A DNA stretch of 64,000 nt from Promethearchaeota archaeon (GCA_019894975.1 JAGXNO010000006.1:39051-103050); one strand, 5' to 3'; shown: positions 54,360-63,763, counted from the first letter of the stretch. Made by a program: numbers and translations. The notes: generated by a model not told the origin, from the letters alone.

Positions 54360-55901
54360 TCACTTAAGATAAGATTGCTGTCTTAGCCAATTTAATGGAT
54401 TAACATAAAAATCTCTAATATCCTTTCGACCATAATAGGGTATTGCAATTCGTTCAAGTCCTTGTCCCCAAGCTAAAACTCGAGTTGGTTCCTTTAATCC
54501 CCAAGGATATGTCACTTCAGGACGAAATATCCCAGAACCTCCCATCTCTAGCCACTCTCCAAATTTATCATAATAAACTGAAACTTCCATAGAAGGCTCA
54601 GTATAAGGGAAAAATCCTGGTCTTGTAATAATTTTTTTAAATCCCATTTTTCTATAAAATTCTGACAATAATCCAATTAAATCACATAAGGTTACATTGT
54701 CATCAATCACGATTCCTTCTATTTGAGTAAATTCTGCTAAATGTGATTTATCAACTTTTTCATTACGAAATACCCTATCAATGCAAAACACCTTTATTGG
54801 CACTTTATCATTATTCCTATAAAATTCAGCTAATCTCCGCATAGTTGTAGCTGTAGTATGAGTCCTCAATACTGTTTTTTTAGCAGTCTCAATATCCCAT
54901 TTATATCCCCATCCTGTAGAACCTGATTCTCCCCCATTTTCATGCATATCTCGTACGGCCTTAACTCTATCTTTTTCCGGTAATTTAGCTGTTTTTGGAT
55001 TATTTAGATAGAATGTATCCTGCATTTCTCGAGCAGGATGATCTTGAGGTTGAAATAATGCATCAAAATTATAAAAAGCGCTTTCAATAATAGGACCTCT
55101 GATTTCTGTAAACCCCATCGATAAAAATATTTCTCGTATTTCATTGATTAAGTTAGTTAAAGGGTGAATTTTTCCCGCTTTTAATATCGGACCTGGTTTT
55201 GTTACATCAAAAGGTTTTAAATCTAAATTTTTCCAAGTACCTGAACTTAACATATCTGAGGTGATCTTACTAACTTGAGTTAACTCTTTTATCTTTGAAA
55301 CAGCAATTTTTTTACCCCCCTCAGTTAAATATAAAATCCGGTTGGTTTTCCGTGTTCTTTCTAATAATTTTCTCTTATTTAAAGTATCTAAAAGCTTTAC
55401 TTCAGCATTAGATAATTTAGAATAATCAAGAATACTATTTTCTTCGAACTTCTTAAAGAATTTTTCCACATCTGTTTGAGGAAATTCGTCTACAACAAGA
55501 AATAATGTATTTTCCCCTGTAGCTTTACTTTGACTTATCCATCTTCTTTTGTTTAAATTTGAAATTCCTACATAAAATATCTCGGGTTTTAATTTTGATT
55601 CTTTTAGCAATTCCTTTAATGTGATTTCTTTAATCCCTTCTTTTAGCATTAAATTTAATAGTTGGCGTTCAGGTAATCCCATCTTTAAATAATTCTTGCC
55701 CTCTTCATTTAATGAAATTTGATATAATTCTTCTTCCTTGAAACCACCTAGATTATGGTCAATTAATTCATTCACCGCTGACATAAGTACAATGTAATCA
55801 ATGTTCATCTCTTCTGCAATATCCGTAGCATTAACAATAGATTGCTTTTTCTTAAGCAATTTTAAAACTTCGAGAGTTTGTTTTTTTAATTTGACTATCA
55901 T
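54360..55901 (-). CDS. pheS: Phenylalanyl-tRNA synthetase alpha subunit, archaeal type
   Basis: 513 residues. The first ~230 residues contain winged-helix-like repeats, as in archaeal and eukaryotic alpha chains. The class II catalytic core follows: GFTEIRGPIIESAFYNFDAL (motif 1), VFRNEKVDKSHLAEFTQIEG (motif 2), FPYTEPSMEVSVYY and GGSGIFRPEV with GWGLER-like GQGLERIAIPYYG (motif 3). First gene of the pheS-pheT-pheA group. Confidence 0.95.
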   Translation of the reverse strand: MIVKLKKQTLEVLKLLKKKQSIVNATDIAEEMNIDYIVLMSAVNELIDHNLGGFKEEELYQISLNEEGKNYLKMGLPERQLLNLMLKEGIKEITLKELLKESKLKPEIFYVGISNLNKRRWISQSKATGENTLFLVVDEFPQTDVEKFFKKFEENSILDYSKLSNAEVKLLDTLNKRKLLERTRKTNRILYLTEGGKKIAVSKIKELTQVSKITSDMLSSGTWKNLDLKPFDVTKPGPILKAGKIHPLTNLINEIREIFLSMGFTEIRGPIIESAFYNFDALFQPQDHPAREMQDTFYLNNPKTAKLPEKDRVKAVRDMHENGGESGSTGWGYKWDIETAKKTVLRTHTTATTMRRLAEFYRNNDKVPIKVFCIDRVFRNEKVDKSHLAEFTQIEGIVIDDNVTLCDLIGLLSEFYRKMGFKKIITRPGFFPYTEPSMEVSVYYDKFGEWLEMGGSGIFRPEVTYPWGLKEPTRVLAWGQGLERIAIPYYGRKDIRDFYVNPLNWLRQQSYLK

Positions 55902-56265
55902 AAACTTCAGTTGTTACACTTTATTCTTTCGTTATTATTTTTGAAGCCTCTAATGTATATAAATTTTTTGTGAATTTAATCGTTATAATTTGCTCGATCT
56001 TGAACTAGAACAAATATCTATGATTTTTAATTCTTATTAATTAGCTTTCATAATGAATAAATTTATACTCATCCGCAGCCAAGGGATCAGTCTCAATACT
56101 GAAATTTTAATCCCTTGGCAAATTAAAGAAATTAACCCTATAGTGAGCTTGGCAGAGATATATATCGTAATAAGTAAGTTTGGGTAAAAAACACATAATA
56201 TTCTCTTCTCAAGCTATTGTATCATCTAAAATATATTAAGGAATAATCACTAAAAAAATTAACCT
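55902..56265. other. 364-bp gap containing a strong hairpin
   Basis: Between pheS start and coaD stop, both leftward. It contains the pheS promoter region near 55920-55990 and the 42-nt hairpin at 56078-56119. I see no tRNA-like sequence and no convincing coding frame. Confidence 0.5.
56078..56119. ncRNA. Hairpin element, candidate small RNA or mRNA 3' structure
   Basis: GCCAAGGGAT (56078-56087) pairs perfectly with ATCCCTTGGC (56110-56119). Inside, CAGT (56088-56091) pairs with ACTG (56098-56101) around a 6-nt loop, leaving an 8-nt A/T bulge. The stem is GC-rich against an AT-rich background. A TATA-like GATATATATC on the minus strand at about 56156-56165 could drive a short leftward RNA; otherwise it lies in the 3' untranslated part of coaD. 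Confidence 0.3.
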
Positions 56266-56709
56266 TTACATGTTCTCTCTTATTGAAGTAGAGCTAATTT
56301 TACTATTATTATTATCTTTTATCAGAGGAATTACAATCAAGATTAATGGTCCTAACCCTATTTTTTCTCTGCTTTCATTTAATTTTAAAGCATTTTCATA
56401 AGTTTCTTGACTTACTATTAGTCCTTCATACTCAGGGTCTTGAGCATAACTACTCATATCATTCCAATCTTTAATCTCAACAATATTAATCCTTTCTAGG
56501 TCCGCAAACGAACGAATATAGTTTTTTATGTTTGCTTTTCTCACATCATAATCCTCTAATTTTGAGGCAAATTGCTTATTTTCTAAAAGCTTCTGAGTAG
56601 TCAATCCAATTTCTACATGCTCAGAAACAGATAAAGCAGTTTTTAATAAAAGTTTATGACCCTTGTGAAGATGGTCGAAAGTACCACCCATACCGATTTT
56701 CTTTAGAAT
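56266..56709 (-). CDS. coaD: Phosphopantetheine adenylyltransferase, archaeal type
   Basis: The visible catalytic core reads MGGTFDHLHKGHKLLL, with the nucleotide-binding GTFDxxHxGH, then IGLTTQKLLENKQ, EDYDVRKANI and ISSTSIRENM. It makes dephospho-CoA in CoA biosynthesis. The ATG at 56691 would omit the first beta strand present in archaeal homologs. The frame upstream (ILKKIGMGGTFD) is open and homologous-looking, with GGTG before an ATT at 56707-56709, so I extend to that codon; ATG at 56691 is the conservative alternative. Confidence 0.8.
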   Translation of the reverse strand: MLKKIGMGGTFDHLHKGHKLLLKTALSVSEHVEIGLTTQKLLENKQFASKLEDYDVRKANIKNYIRSFADLERINIVEIKDWNDMSSYAQDPEYEGLIVSQETYENALKLNESREKIGLGPLILIVIPLIKDNNNSKISSTSIRENM

Positions 56710-56737
56710 CTGGAAAACACCTTTTCGAATTCAAGAA

Positions 56738-57181
56738 TTATTTTAACTTTTTTTCAGAATTTTTTATTTGTTTCTTGTCCTCTGCTTCACTATTGGATTC
56801 AGTTGGTTTTTTCAATCTTACAGAATATATTTGCTTAACTTCCATCATATCGTCGCATTTATCACATTTATCAATTCTTCTAAAGACAAAATCTCCATTT
56901 TCGTAATTCCTAACTTTTGTCAAACCGCATAAGCTACAAATTAAAATAGTTAATGTTTGTCTTATAGGATCTGTTGGTTTTTTTTGCATTTGAATAAGCG
57001 ATGCCCCTAAACAAATTAGCATAAATCCTGTTGACCAACCTATAACCGCATCTGGAAGAATCCCCCCGTAGATAAATAGTGCTCCTAAAATAATTAGAAA
57101 TATTGAAAGTAGATTTTTTAGAACACTTTTAAACGTAACTCCCTTTTTTAATATATCCTCGTCGTTTTCTTCTTCTATCAT
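56738..57181 (-). CDS. Membrane protein with two TM helices and a cytoplasmic Cys-pair zinc module
   Basis: 147 residues from the ATG at 57181 (a longer frame to 57268 is open but basic and unlikely). Two hydrophobic helices (NLLSIFLIILGALFIYGGIL and IGWSTGFMLICLGASLI) are followed by ICSLCGLTKVRNYENGDFVF and IDKCDKCDDMMEVKQIY, giving two CxxC pairs that could bind one zinc. The tail is charged and Ser/Lys-rich. No family is recognised. Divergent from the DUF1512 gene and 28 bp... upstream of coaD on the same strand, so possibly co-transcribed with it. Confidence 0.6.
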   Translation of the reverse strand: MIEEENDEDILKKGVTFKSVLKNLLSIFLIILGALFIYGGILPDAVIGWSTGFMLICLGASLIQMQKKPTDPIRQTLTILICSLCGLTKVRNYENGDFVFRRIDKCDKCDDMMEVKQIYSVRLKKPTESNSEAEDKKQIKNSEKKLK

Positions 57182-57300
57182 GGAAAATGATGTAATATCT
57201 CGTTTTCTATGCTTTATAATCGAAAAGAATAAATAAATTTTGTTATTATAAAACCTAAATACATACAATTATTCAATATCTGGTTAAGGTTTTAAAAAAA

Positions 57301-58443
57301 ATGTTAAATTTATTTCAATTGGGTTCTGGAGGAACTGATCCAGTAAGTTTAGTTATCCAGCTTTTATGGTTCGTTCTTATATTTATAAGTATTTTCTATG
57401 GTCAGAAAATTCAAGGATGGAAGGCTTCTAAAGAAATTCAAGCAGGTTTAGAAAAATTAAAAAAATGGAATGATGAATGTAAGGAAATCTTAATGAGTAA
57501 TTTTAAGGAATTTGCTGATACGAAGAAGACTCAAAAAGATTTGATGCTTCAACTCGAAGATTTTATTACCTTTGTTACGATTCCTCCTGTTTCTCTTGAT
57601 CCTTCTGGTATTATTTCTAAATTTGATCATGTAGTTGATGTTAGGGATTACCGTTTTAAAGAAGAAGTTGAGGCGTTAGCACCTAAAGCTGATGTTGTTC
57701 AAAAATTTAATTTAGAAAATCTATTAGAAGTTACGATGGCAATTGACTCTATCTACAGACTTATCAGACATTATCTTATACTAGGAAAAAAATCAAAATC
57801 AATGATTTTGCTTTTACAAATATCAATGCAATTAGGATTAATATTGGGTATGGCTAAAGCCTACTACTATGCTGCAAAAGCTTTTTCAGAAGGAAGTCCA
57901 ATTGGAGATGCTCTCGGGCCCTTGGTCACAGCTAGCTTTATCAGAGATGTATCTGATGGAGATGTGGAAGCGAAAGAAATCGTAAGAGATACAATTGTTC
58001 AAGAAATAAATTTCGAAGATCGAAAGATATTCGTGGTTAGAGCAAAAGGACCTGGAGGAACAGTAGGAAAACCTGGAAAAGCGATTAAAATGCTTATTGA
58101 TGAGCATGGTTCGGAAATCTCTCGAATAATAATGATTGATGCGGGTTTAAAATTAACGGGAGATAAAACAGGATCTATTGCTGTCGGGGTTGGTGCTGCT
58201 ATTGGAGGAATTGGTATCGAAAAGTATTTTATAGAGGAATCTTCCACAGAGAATGCAATTCCAATTGATGCTCTTATTTGTAAGCAATCACTTGAAGATG
58301 CTATAACCACAATGAAGAGACCAATTACTCAAAGTGTGCCAAAATTAGTTGAAAAAATAAAAATGGCTGTGAGAAAGAGAACGGAAAAGGGTTCAACAGT
58401 AATTATTGCTGGGATAGGAAATTCAATCGGAATAGGCATCTAG
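57301..58443 (+). CDS. DUF1512 family archaeal protein
   Basis: 380 residues. One N-terminal membrane helix (SLVIQLLWFVLIFISIFYG) is followed by a charged, helical central part. The conserved C-terminal block contains VRAKGPGGTVGKPGKAIKML, IIMIDAGLKLTGDKTGSIAV and VIIAGIGNSIGIGI. The family is widespread in archaea and uncharacterised; an association with the membrane is suggested. It is divergent from the zinc-module membrane protein, the starts being 119 bp apart. Confidence 0.8.
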   Translation: MLNLFQLGSGGTDPVSLVIQLLWFVLIFISIFYGQKIQGWKASKEIQAGLEKLKKWNDECKEILMSNFKEFADTKKTQKDLMLQLEDFITFVTIPPVSLDPSGIISKFDHVVDVRDYRFKEEVEALAPKADVVQKFNLENLLEVTMAIDSIYRLIRHYLILGKKSKSMILLLQISMQLGLILGMAKAYYYAAKAFSEGSPIGDALGPLVTASFIRDVSDGDVEAKEIVRDTIVQEINFEDRKIFVVRAKGPGGTVGKPGKAIKMLIDEHGSEISRIIMIDAGLKLTGDKTGSIAVGVGAAIGGIGIEKYFIEESSTENAIPIDALICKQSLEDAITTMKRPITQSVPKLVEKIKMAVRKRTEKGSTVIIAGIGNSIGIGI

Positions 58444-58445
58444 TC

Positions 58446-58470
58446 TTTTATTTTTATTCTATTTATTTTA
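58446..58470 (+). terminator. T-rich terminator after the DUF1512 gene
   Basis: T runs begin a few nt after the stop at 58443, without a hairpin. Confidence 0.35.
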
Positions 58471-58593
58471 AGTTTATATTTATTCTGTCACTCCTCAAAC
58501 GCTATTACCTTCTATTCTTGAAAGATTTTTTAAATTCACCTTAAATTAGAAAATAGAAATTGTTTTATAATTAAGGGAATAAGATTAATTAAA

Positions 58594-58602
58594 CTTATAA
58601 AA
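58594..58602 (+). promoter_or_regulatory. TATA box for the AOR gene
   Basis: cttataaaa lies about 48-56 nt before the ATG at 58650. The predicted leader of about 25 nt holds a GAGGTG ribosome-binding site at 58642-58647, just ahead of the start. Confidence 0.45.
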
Positions 58603-58649
58603 AAATGAAATAAAGTAGTAAAATTATTCATTCAAAAGTATGAGGTGTA

Positions 58650-60527
58650 ATGAAAATTTACGGATATATGGGAAAAATATTAAGAGTAGATTTAGCAGAT
58701 GGTAAAATTACTGAGGAATTTCCTGACGATGAAACATTAAAGATGTATTTAGGAGGATCAGGATTAGCAACTAAATATATGATTGATGAAATGCCAAAAG
58801 GTATTGATCCTTTAGGACCTGAAAATAAACTCATTTTTATGACTGGGCCTCTAACAGGAACACCATCCCCTAGCACAGGAAGATATAGTGTATGTGCAAA
58901 ATCTCCCCTTACTGGAGTTTGGGGACAGGCGAATTCTGCGGGATTTTGGGGTCGAGATCTAAAAAGATCTGGCTTTGATGGTGTTATCTTTGAAGGAATT
59001 TCCCCAAAACCAGTGTACCTTGTTACTGAAGACGGAAAAGCGGAACTCAAAGACGCTTCGCATCTTTGGGGAAAAAATACTTCAGACACTACAAAAATGA
59101 TAAGAGAAGAATTAGGGAATAAATTTAATGTTGCTTGTATTGGGATAGGTGGGGAGAATTTAGTAAAGTATGCTGCTATAATGAATGATTGTGATGAACC
59201 TAATTATGGACGAGCTGCTGGAAGGTGTGGAATGGGTACGGTTATGGGTTCTAAAAAAGTTAAAGCGATTGCATCTAAAGGAAGTGCTAAAATAGAAGTA
59301 GCAAATCCAGAAGATTATAAATCTGAAGCTAAACAAAGATATGATTGGGTAAATCAGAGTATGTTAAAAATGACTCTTGAGGTATTCGGAACCGCTACAA
59401 TGGTGGATTTGGTAAATATTAAGGGAGGATTACCAACAAACAATTGGCAAACAGGTGTCTTTCCCGGTGCTGATAAAATTAATGGAACTGCGATAAATGA
59501 AACAATTCTTATAGGACGTAAACCATGCTTTGCCTGTCCGATAGCTTGTGGACGGGTTTCAGAAATAAAGGAAGGAAAATATAAAAGTACTGGGGAAGGT
59601 CCAGAATATGAATCGCTTGGAGCACTTGGAACGATGTGTGGTGTTGATAATTTAGAAGCAATTACGTTAGCACATTTTCTTTGTAATGAATGGGGTCTCG
59701 ATGTTATTTCTGCAGGTAATACCATTGGATTTGCAATGGAATGTTATCAGAAAGGAATATTAACTAAAGAAGACACGGAGGGTCTTGAATTTAATTTTGG
59801 GAATGCTGATCTAGTTGTAGACCTTATTGCAAAAATAGGTAAAAGAGAAGGAATTGGGGATTTACTAGCTGAAGGAACAAGAAATATGGCAGAAAAGTTA
59901 GGTAAAGGCTCTCACAAATTCGCCATGCATGTTAAAGGGTTAGAATTACCTGCCTATGATAGTCGAGCTGCCAAAATTACCGGATTAGCCTATGCTACAG
60001 CCAACCGAGGAGGATGCCATATAACTGGTTACATTGAAGGACCAGCCTTCTTGTCAATGCCATTTATGATTGTAGAGGACGCATCAGTAGGGGATGTTCT
60101 TTCGGAAAATCCAGAGGATACAAAAATTGTTAAAGAATTCGAAGATGCCTTTGGTTTATTTGATGCTATTGGTGGTTGTAAATTTATGGGTATGGTATTA
60201 ACCTCAGAAGATTGGGCATCACTTATTGAGAAACTTTTAGGTTATGATTTCACTAAAGAAGATTTTGCGAAAATGGGTGAAAGGCTATATAACTTAGCAA
60301 GAGTTTATAATGTAAGAGAGGGTGTTACTAGAGCTGATGATACCCTTCCTCCACGAATGCTAGAGGAACCTATGCCTGACGGTCCTGCGAGGGGAGAAAC
60401 TGTAAACCTAGATCCTCTTTTAGATGCATATTATGATTATCGCGGATGGGATAAGGAGACAGGCAAACCTACTAAAGAGAAACTCAAAGAATTAGGATTG
60501 GAATGGGCGATTAAAGAAATTTACTAA
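58650..60527 (+). CDS. aor: Aldehyde:ferredoxin oxidoreductase (tungsten enzyme)
   Basis: 625 residues. KILRVDLADGKIT and GRYSVCAKSPLTGVWGQANS belong to the N-terminal pterin-binding domain. Cluster ligands are C293-x2-C296-x3-C300 in KPCFACPIACGR and the distant C510 in DAIGGCKFMG, as in AOR. AELPAYDSRA-like LELPAYDSRAAKITGLAYAT is the pterin-binding region. It oxidises aldehydes to carboxylic acids with ferredoxin. Followed 38 nt later by an acyl-CoA synthetase, suggesting aldehyde to acid to acyl-CoA (or the reverse). Confidence 0.92.
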   Translation: MKIYGYMGKILRVDLADGKITEEFPDDETLKMYLGGSGLATKYMIDEMPKGIDPLGPENKLIFMTGPLTGTPSPSTGRYSVCAKSPLTGVWGQANSAGFWGRDLKRSGFDGVIFEGISPKPVYLVTEDGKAELKDASHLWGKNTSDTTKMIREELGNKFNVACIGIGGENLVKYAAIMNDCDEPNYGRAAGRCGMGTVMGSKKVKAIASKGSAKIEVANPEDYKSEAKQRYDWVNQSMLKMTLEVFGTATMVDLVNIKGGLPTNNWQTGVFPGADKINGTAINETILIGRKPCFACPIACGRVSEIKEGKYKSTGEGPEYESLGALGTMCGVDNLEAITLAHFLCNEWGLDVISAGNTIGFAMECYQKGILTKEDTEGLEFNFGNADLVVDLIAKIGKREGIGDLLAEGTRNMAEKLGKGSHKFAMHVKGLELPAYDSRAAKITGLAYATANRGGCHITGYIEGPAFLSMPFMIVEDASVGDVLSENPEDTKIVKEFEDAFGLFDAIGGCKFMGMVLTSEDWASLIEKLLGYDFTKEDFAKMGERLYNLARVYNVREGVTRADDTLPPRMLEEPMPDGPARGETVNLDPLLDAYYDYRGWDKETGKPTKEKLKELGLEWAIKEIY

Positions 60528-60565
60528 TTAATACTTCCAGCTTTGTAATATAGAAGGTGAAAATA

Positions 60566-62278
60566 ATGGGTGAAGAAAAAAAACTGACCTATGCGGATAA
60601 ACCATGGTTAAAATCATATTCGGTAGGACCGTTTAAGCTTAAACATTCAATGGAACCATACCCTAAGATAAATGTTTACAATTTCCTTGAAGAAAGTGCT
60701 ACAAAATTTCCTGATAATATAGCATGTATTTATTTAGAAGACGAAATTACATATAAGGATTTAAAGTTAAAGGTGGATAAGCTAGCAAATGCATTTATTG
60801 ATTTAGGTTTAAAAAAAGGAGATACCATAGCATCTGTTCTTCCTTCATGCCTAGAATTCATTATAGTCGACTATGCTGTAATGAAAATGGGTGCAATTCA
60901 CGTACCACTTAGTATATTGCATAAAACTGATGATTTAATTCATGAGTTAAAGGAAAGCAATGCAAAAACGGTATTTTGTTCATATAGGCGTCTCGATCGC
61001 ATTAAAGAAGCTAATAACGAAGTAGAAATTGAAACAGTTATCCATACTCCAACGCGTTTATTTCCCGATTACAAACTCCCTGATATGAAAGAGGTATCAG
61101 AACAAGGATATTACTCTTTAGAAGAATTATTAGAAAAATACGATCCACTTGAAAAAACAATTGAAGTAGATCCACAAGAAGATATTGCGCTTCTACCTTT
61201 TACTGGTGGTACAACTGGACTTCCAAAGGGGACAATGTTAACTCATTATAACATAACTACAAATGTAATTCAATTAATGCATTGGATGTTCGATCCCTTA
61301 AAGGTAGGGATTATTGGAAAAGCAGCTGTAGTAATTGCTGTTCCTATATTTCATGCCTATGGGCACTTTACTATACATTCATGCATTTCATTAGGATTAA
61401 AAATGTTTTTAATGGACCCAAGAGATATGGTGAGAATTGTTGAAGTTATAAAAATGAATCGTCCCTTTATGGTCACCGGCGTTCCTGCCCATTATATAAG
61501 ATTCCTTCAATTAGATATACCTAAAGCACCCATTTTTTACCTTTCTGGAGCAGCACCAATGCCACCTGAACTTGCCGATCAATTTGAACAAAAAACAGGA
61601 GTCCCGATGGGTGAAGGTTATGGTGCAACTGAAACATGCGCAGCTTGTACTGTCAATATTTCTCCCCTATCAAAGGTTACAGGATTTATGGCTTCCAAGA
61701 AAAATGGTGTAGGTGTACCCTTACCCGATACAGAAGTAAAAATTGTAGATCCAGAAACAGGTGAGGAGATACCATTTGGAGAATCTGGTGAGATATGGGT
61801 CCGTGGACCACAGGTAATGAAAGGTTATTGGCCAACACCAGGCAATGGTTTAACCGATGATAAGTGGCTTCCGATGGGTGATATTGGAAGAATGGATGAA
61901 GATGGCTATTTTTATATAGAAGATCGCATCAAGGATATGATTAATGTATCAGGAAATAAAGTATATTCAAGAGTGATTGATGATATTTTACATGAACACC
62001 CCGCAGTAAGTGTAGCAGGAGTAATAGGAATTCCTGATACAGAACGACCTGGTAGCGAAAGGGTTAAGGCATTTATTACTCTTCATAAAGAATTCGAGGG
62101 GAAAGTCTCAGAACAAGATATTATCAATCATTTAAAAGACAAAGTAAAACCGTATGCAGTTCCTAAGCATGTTGAATTTAGAAATGATCTTCCATTAACA
62201 TTAGCAATGAAACTTTTTAAACGAAAACTAAGAACTGAAGAAATTGCTAAAATGAAAGAAAGAGGAGAAATAAAGTAA
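60566..62278 (+). CDS. AMP-forming acyl-CoA synthetase
   Basis: 570 residues from ATG 60566, preceded by GAAGGTGA; an in-frame GTG at 60557 overlaps that ribosome-binding site and is less likely. LPFTGGTTGLPKGTMLTH is the P-loop-like motif, GEGYGATETCA the adenylate motif, and YFYIEDRIKDMINVSGNKVY the hinge. LFKRKLR near the end carries the catalytic Lys region. It activates a medium- or long-chain carboxylic acid to acyl-CoA. 38 nt after aor, so co-transcribed. Confidence 0.9.
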   Translation: MGEEKKLTYADKPWLKSYSVGPFKLKHSMEPYPKINVYNFLEESATKFPDNIACIYLEDEITYKDLKLKVDKLANAFIDLGLKKGDTIASVLPSCLEFIIVDYAVMKMGAIHVPLSILHKTDDLIHELKESNAKTVFCSYRRLDRIKEANNEVEIETVIHTPTRLFPDYKLPDMKEVSEQGYYSLEELLEKYDPLEKTIEVDPQEDIALLPFTGGTTGLPKGTMLTHYNITTNVIQLMHWMFDPLKVGIIGKAAVVIAVPIFHAYGHFTIHSCISLGLKMFLMDPRDMVRIVEVIKMNRPFMVTGVPAHYIRFLQLDIPKAPIFYLSGAAPMPPELADQFEQKTGVPMGEGYGATETCAACTVNISPLSKVTGFMASKKNGVGVPLPDTEVKIVDPETGEEIPFGESGEIWVRGPQVMKGYWPTPGNGLTDDKWLPMGDIGRMDEDGYFYIEDRIKDMINVSGNKVYSRVIDDILHEHPAVSVAGVIGIPDTERPGSERVKAFITLHKEFEGKVSEQDIINHLKDKVKPYAVPKHVEFRNDLPLTLAMKLFKRKLRTEEIAKMKERGEIK

Positions 62279-62301
62279 TTCAATTATAATTTGAAATTAA
62301 A

Positions 62302-62321
62302 TTTTTTTATTATTTTTTTTT
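62302..62321 (+). terminator. Oligo-T terminator after the acyl-CoA synthetase
   Basis: Two T runs (7 and 9 residues) shortly after the stop at 62278. Confidence 0.45.
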
Positions 62322-62427
62322 GTGAAGTAAAAACTAGAATATTTATACCACTCTTTACTAAATAAAATATATAATAAAATAACCTATTGAAAAATTAAGC
62401 GAAATTTACTTATTAGATGTGATAATA

Positions 62428-62850
62428 ATGAAATTTGGAACACCAGAATGGGCAACCGCTTATGTTAAGGCAATTAATGGTAATGAAAACTATAGAGATG
62501 CCGCTGGACCTAGTGGGTTTCCACCTGATGGATGGGAAGGTGATTTTCTCTTTGTTGTTGAGCCTTCAGGCAATTTAGATCATGAGATTAGGATGTTTGT
62601 AGGACTTTATCATGGTGAATGTACTGGAGCATCAATACTGGGAGAAGGAGAAGAAAAAGATACCGAATATATTTTTTCCGGTAAATATGATGCGTGGGTG
62701 CAAGTATTAAAAAAGGAATTAGATCCTATACGTGGTATGCTCTCAGGTAAATTTAAATTACAAGGGGACATGGCTAAAGTTTTAAAAGCCACAAGAGCTG
62801 CACAAGAACTTGTTGTTTCCACTACAATGATTGATACTGAATTCTATTAG
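62428..62850 (+). CDS. SCP2 sterol-carrier domain protein
   Basis: 140 residues from ATG 62428 (a GTG at 62419 is in frame and doubles as part of the GTGAT ribosome-binding site). WATAYVKAINGNENYRDAAG, DFLFVVEPSG and SGKYDAWVQVLKKELDPIRGMLSGKFKLQGD match single-domain SCP2 lipid-binding proteins. SCP2 folds carry acyl-CoA or other hydrophobic ligands. Position behind the AOR/acyl-CoA synthetase pair suggests it carries their acyl product. Confidence 0.85.
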   Translation: MKFGTPEWATAYVKAINGNENYRDAAGPSGFPPDGWEGDFLFVVEPSGNLDHEIRMFVGLYHGECTGASILGEGEEKDTEYIFSGKYDAWVQVLKKELDPIRGMLSGKFKLQGDMAKVLKATRAAQELVVSTTMIDTEFY

Positions 62851-62871
62851 AATTGAAGTAACTTTATTTAC

Positions 62872-62885
62872 TTTTTTTTATTTTT
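62872..62885 (+). terminator. Oligo-T terminator after the SCP2 gene
   Basis: A run of eight T residues, one A and five more T, 21 nt after the stop. Confidence 0.4.
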
Positions 62886-62917
62886 AATTGTATCTGACCA
62901 ATTTTGTAAAATTTAAA

Positions 62918-63727
62918 ATGCCCTTTCACGAGAGTAATATTTCTGAATTAATTGAAAAACTTATTTTTTTCCTTGATTTAGATGGTACTATCTATTTAGA
63001 AAACAAATTGTTTAAAGGAGTACCTGAATTCTTAAAATTATTAAGAGATAGAAATAAACAATTTTATTTTCTTTCAAATAATTCAAGTCTTTCTACATCA
63101 GCTTATCTCGAGAAATTGAATAAGTTTAATCTTCATATTACTGAAGATAATCTCATTTTATCTCAACATCCTACAATAGAATATCTAAAAAAAGAACAAT
63201 ACAAGAAAATCTTTTTACTAGGTACAACATCACTTAAAAAGGAGTTTGAGAATGAAGGATTTGAATTAACTGAACGCGATCCTCAAATAATTGTCCTTGC
63301 TTTTGACAAAGAATTAACTTATGAACGATTAGTTAGAGCTACGAAATTACTTTTAAAAAAGGATTTTCCCTATATAGCAACCCATCTTGACAATAGATGC
63401 CCCACAGAGGAGGGATATATTCCAGATGCTGGGGGTATCGCAGCTTTATTATTTAAAACAGTAGAAAGAATGCCAAGGGTTTTTGGGAAACCCAACAAAG
63501 AAATGCTCTTGTTTAAATTAAATCAGCTAGGATTATCCCCTAAAGATGCAGTAATGATTGGTGATCGTCTTTATACTGATATAAAAATGGGCAAAAATGC
63601 TGGAGTGTCAACATGTTTATGCCTTTCTGGGGAAACAACAGTGGATATGATTAAAAATAGTGAGAATAAACCTGATTTTGTAATAAACGGAATATGGGAT
63701 CTTCTAGATGCATTCTACCAATTGTAA
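62918..63727 (+). CDS. HAD-IIA family sugar/nucleotide phosphatase (NagD-like)
   Basis: 269 residues from ATG 62918 (an upstream TTG at 62888 is open). FFLDLDGTIYLENK is motif I with the DxD nucleophile, FLSNNSS motif II, GKPNKEML motif III and MIGDRLYTDIKMGKNAG motif IV. The cap inserted between motifs II and III is the HAD-IIA type. It dephosphorylates small sugar phosphates, nucleotides or 2-phosphoglycolate. Stand-alone. Confidence 0.85.
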   Translation: MPFHESNISELIEKLIFFLDLDGTIYLENKLFKGVPEFLKLLRDRNKQFYFLSNNSSLSTSAYLEKLNKFNLHITEDNLILSQHPTIEYLKKEQYKKIFLLGTTSLKKEFENEGFELTERDPQIIVLAFDKELTYERLVRATKLLLKKDFPYIATHLDNRCPTEEGYIPDAGGIAALLFKTVERMPRVFGKPNKEMLLFKLNQLGLSPKDAVMIGDRLYTDIKMGKNAGVSTCLCLSGETTVDMIKNSENKPDFVINGIWDLLDAFYQL

Positions 63728-63763
63728 AGAATCCCCTTTAATTCCCCCTTAAATTTTAGAAAG

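Noticed and set aside
56120..56165. Possible tRNA or C/D-box RNA next to the hairpin
   Set aside because: No T-loop, acceptor stem or proper C and D boxes could be placed.
58658..59089. Long antisense frame inside aor
   Set aside because: It mirrors the strongly conserved AOR coding sequence and has no recognisable protein features.
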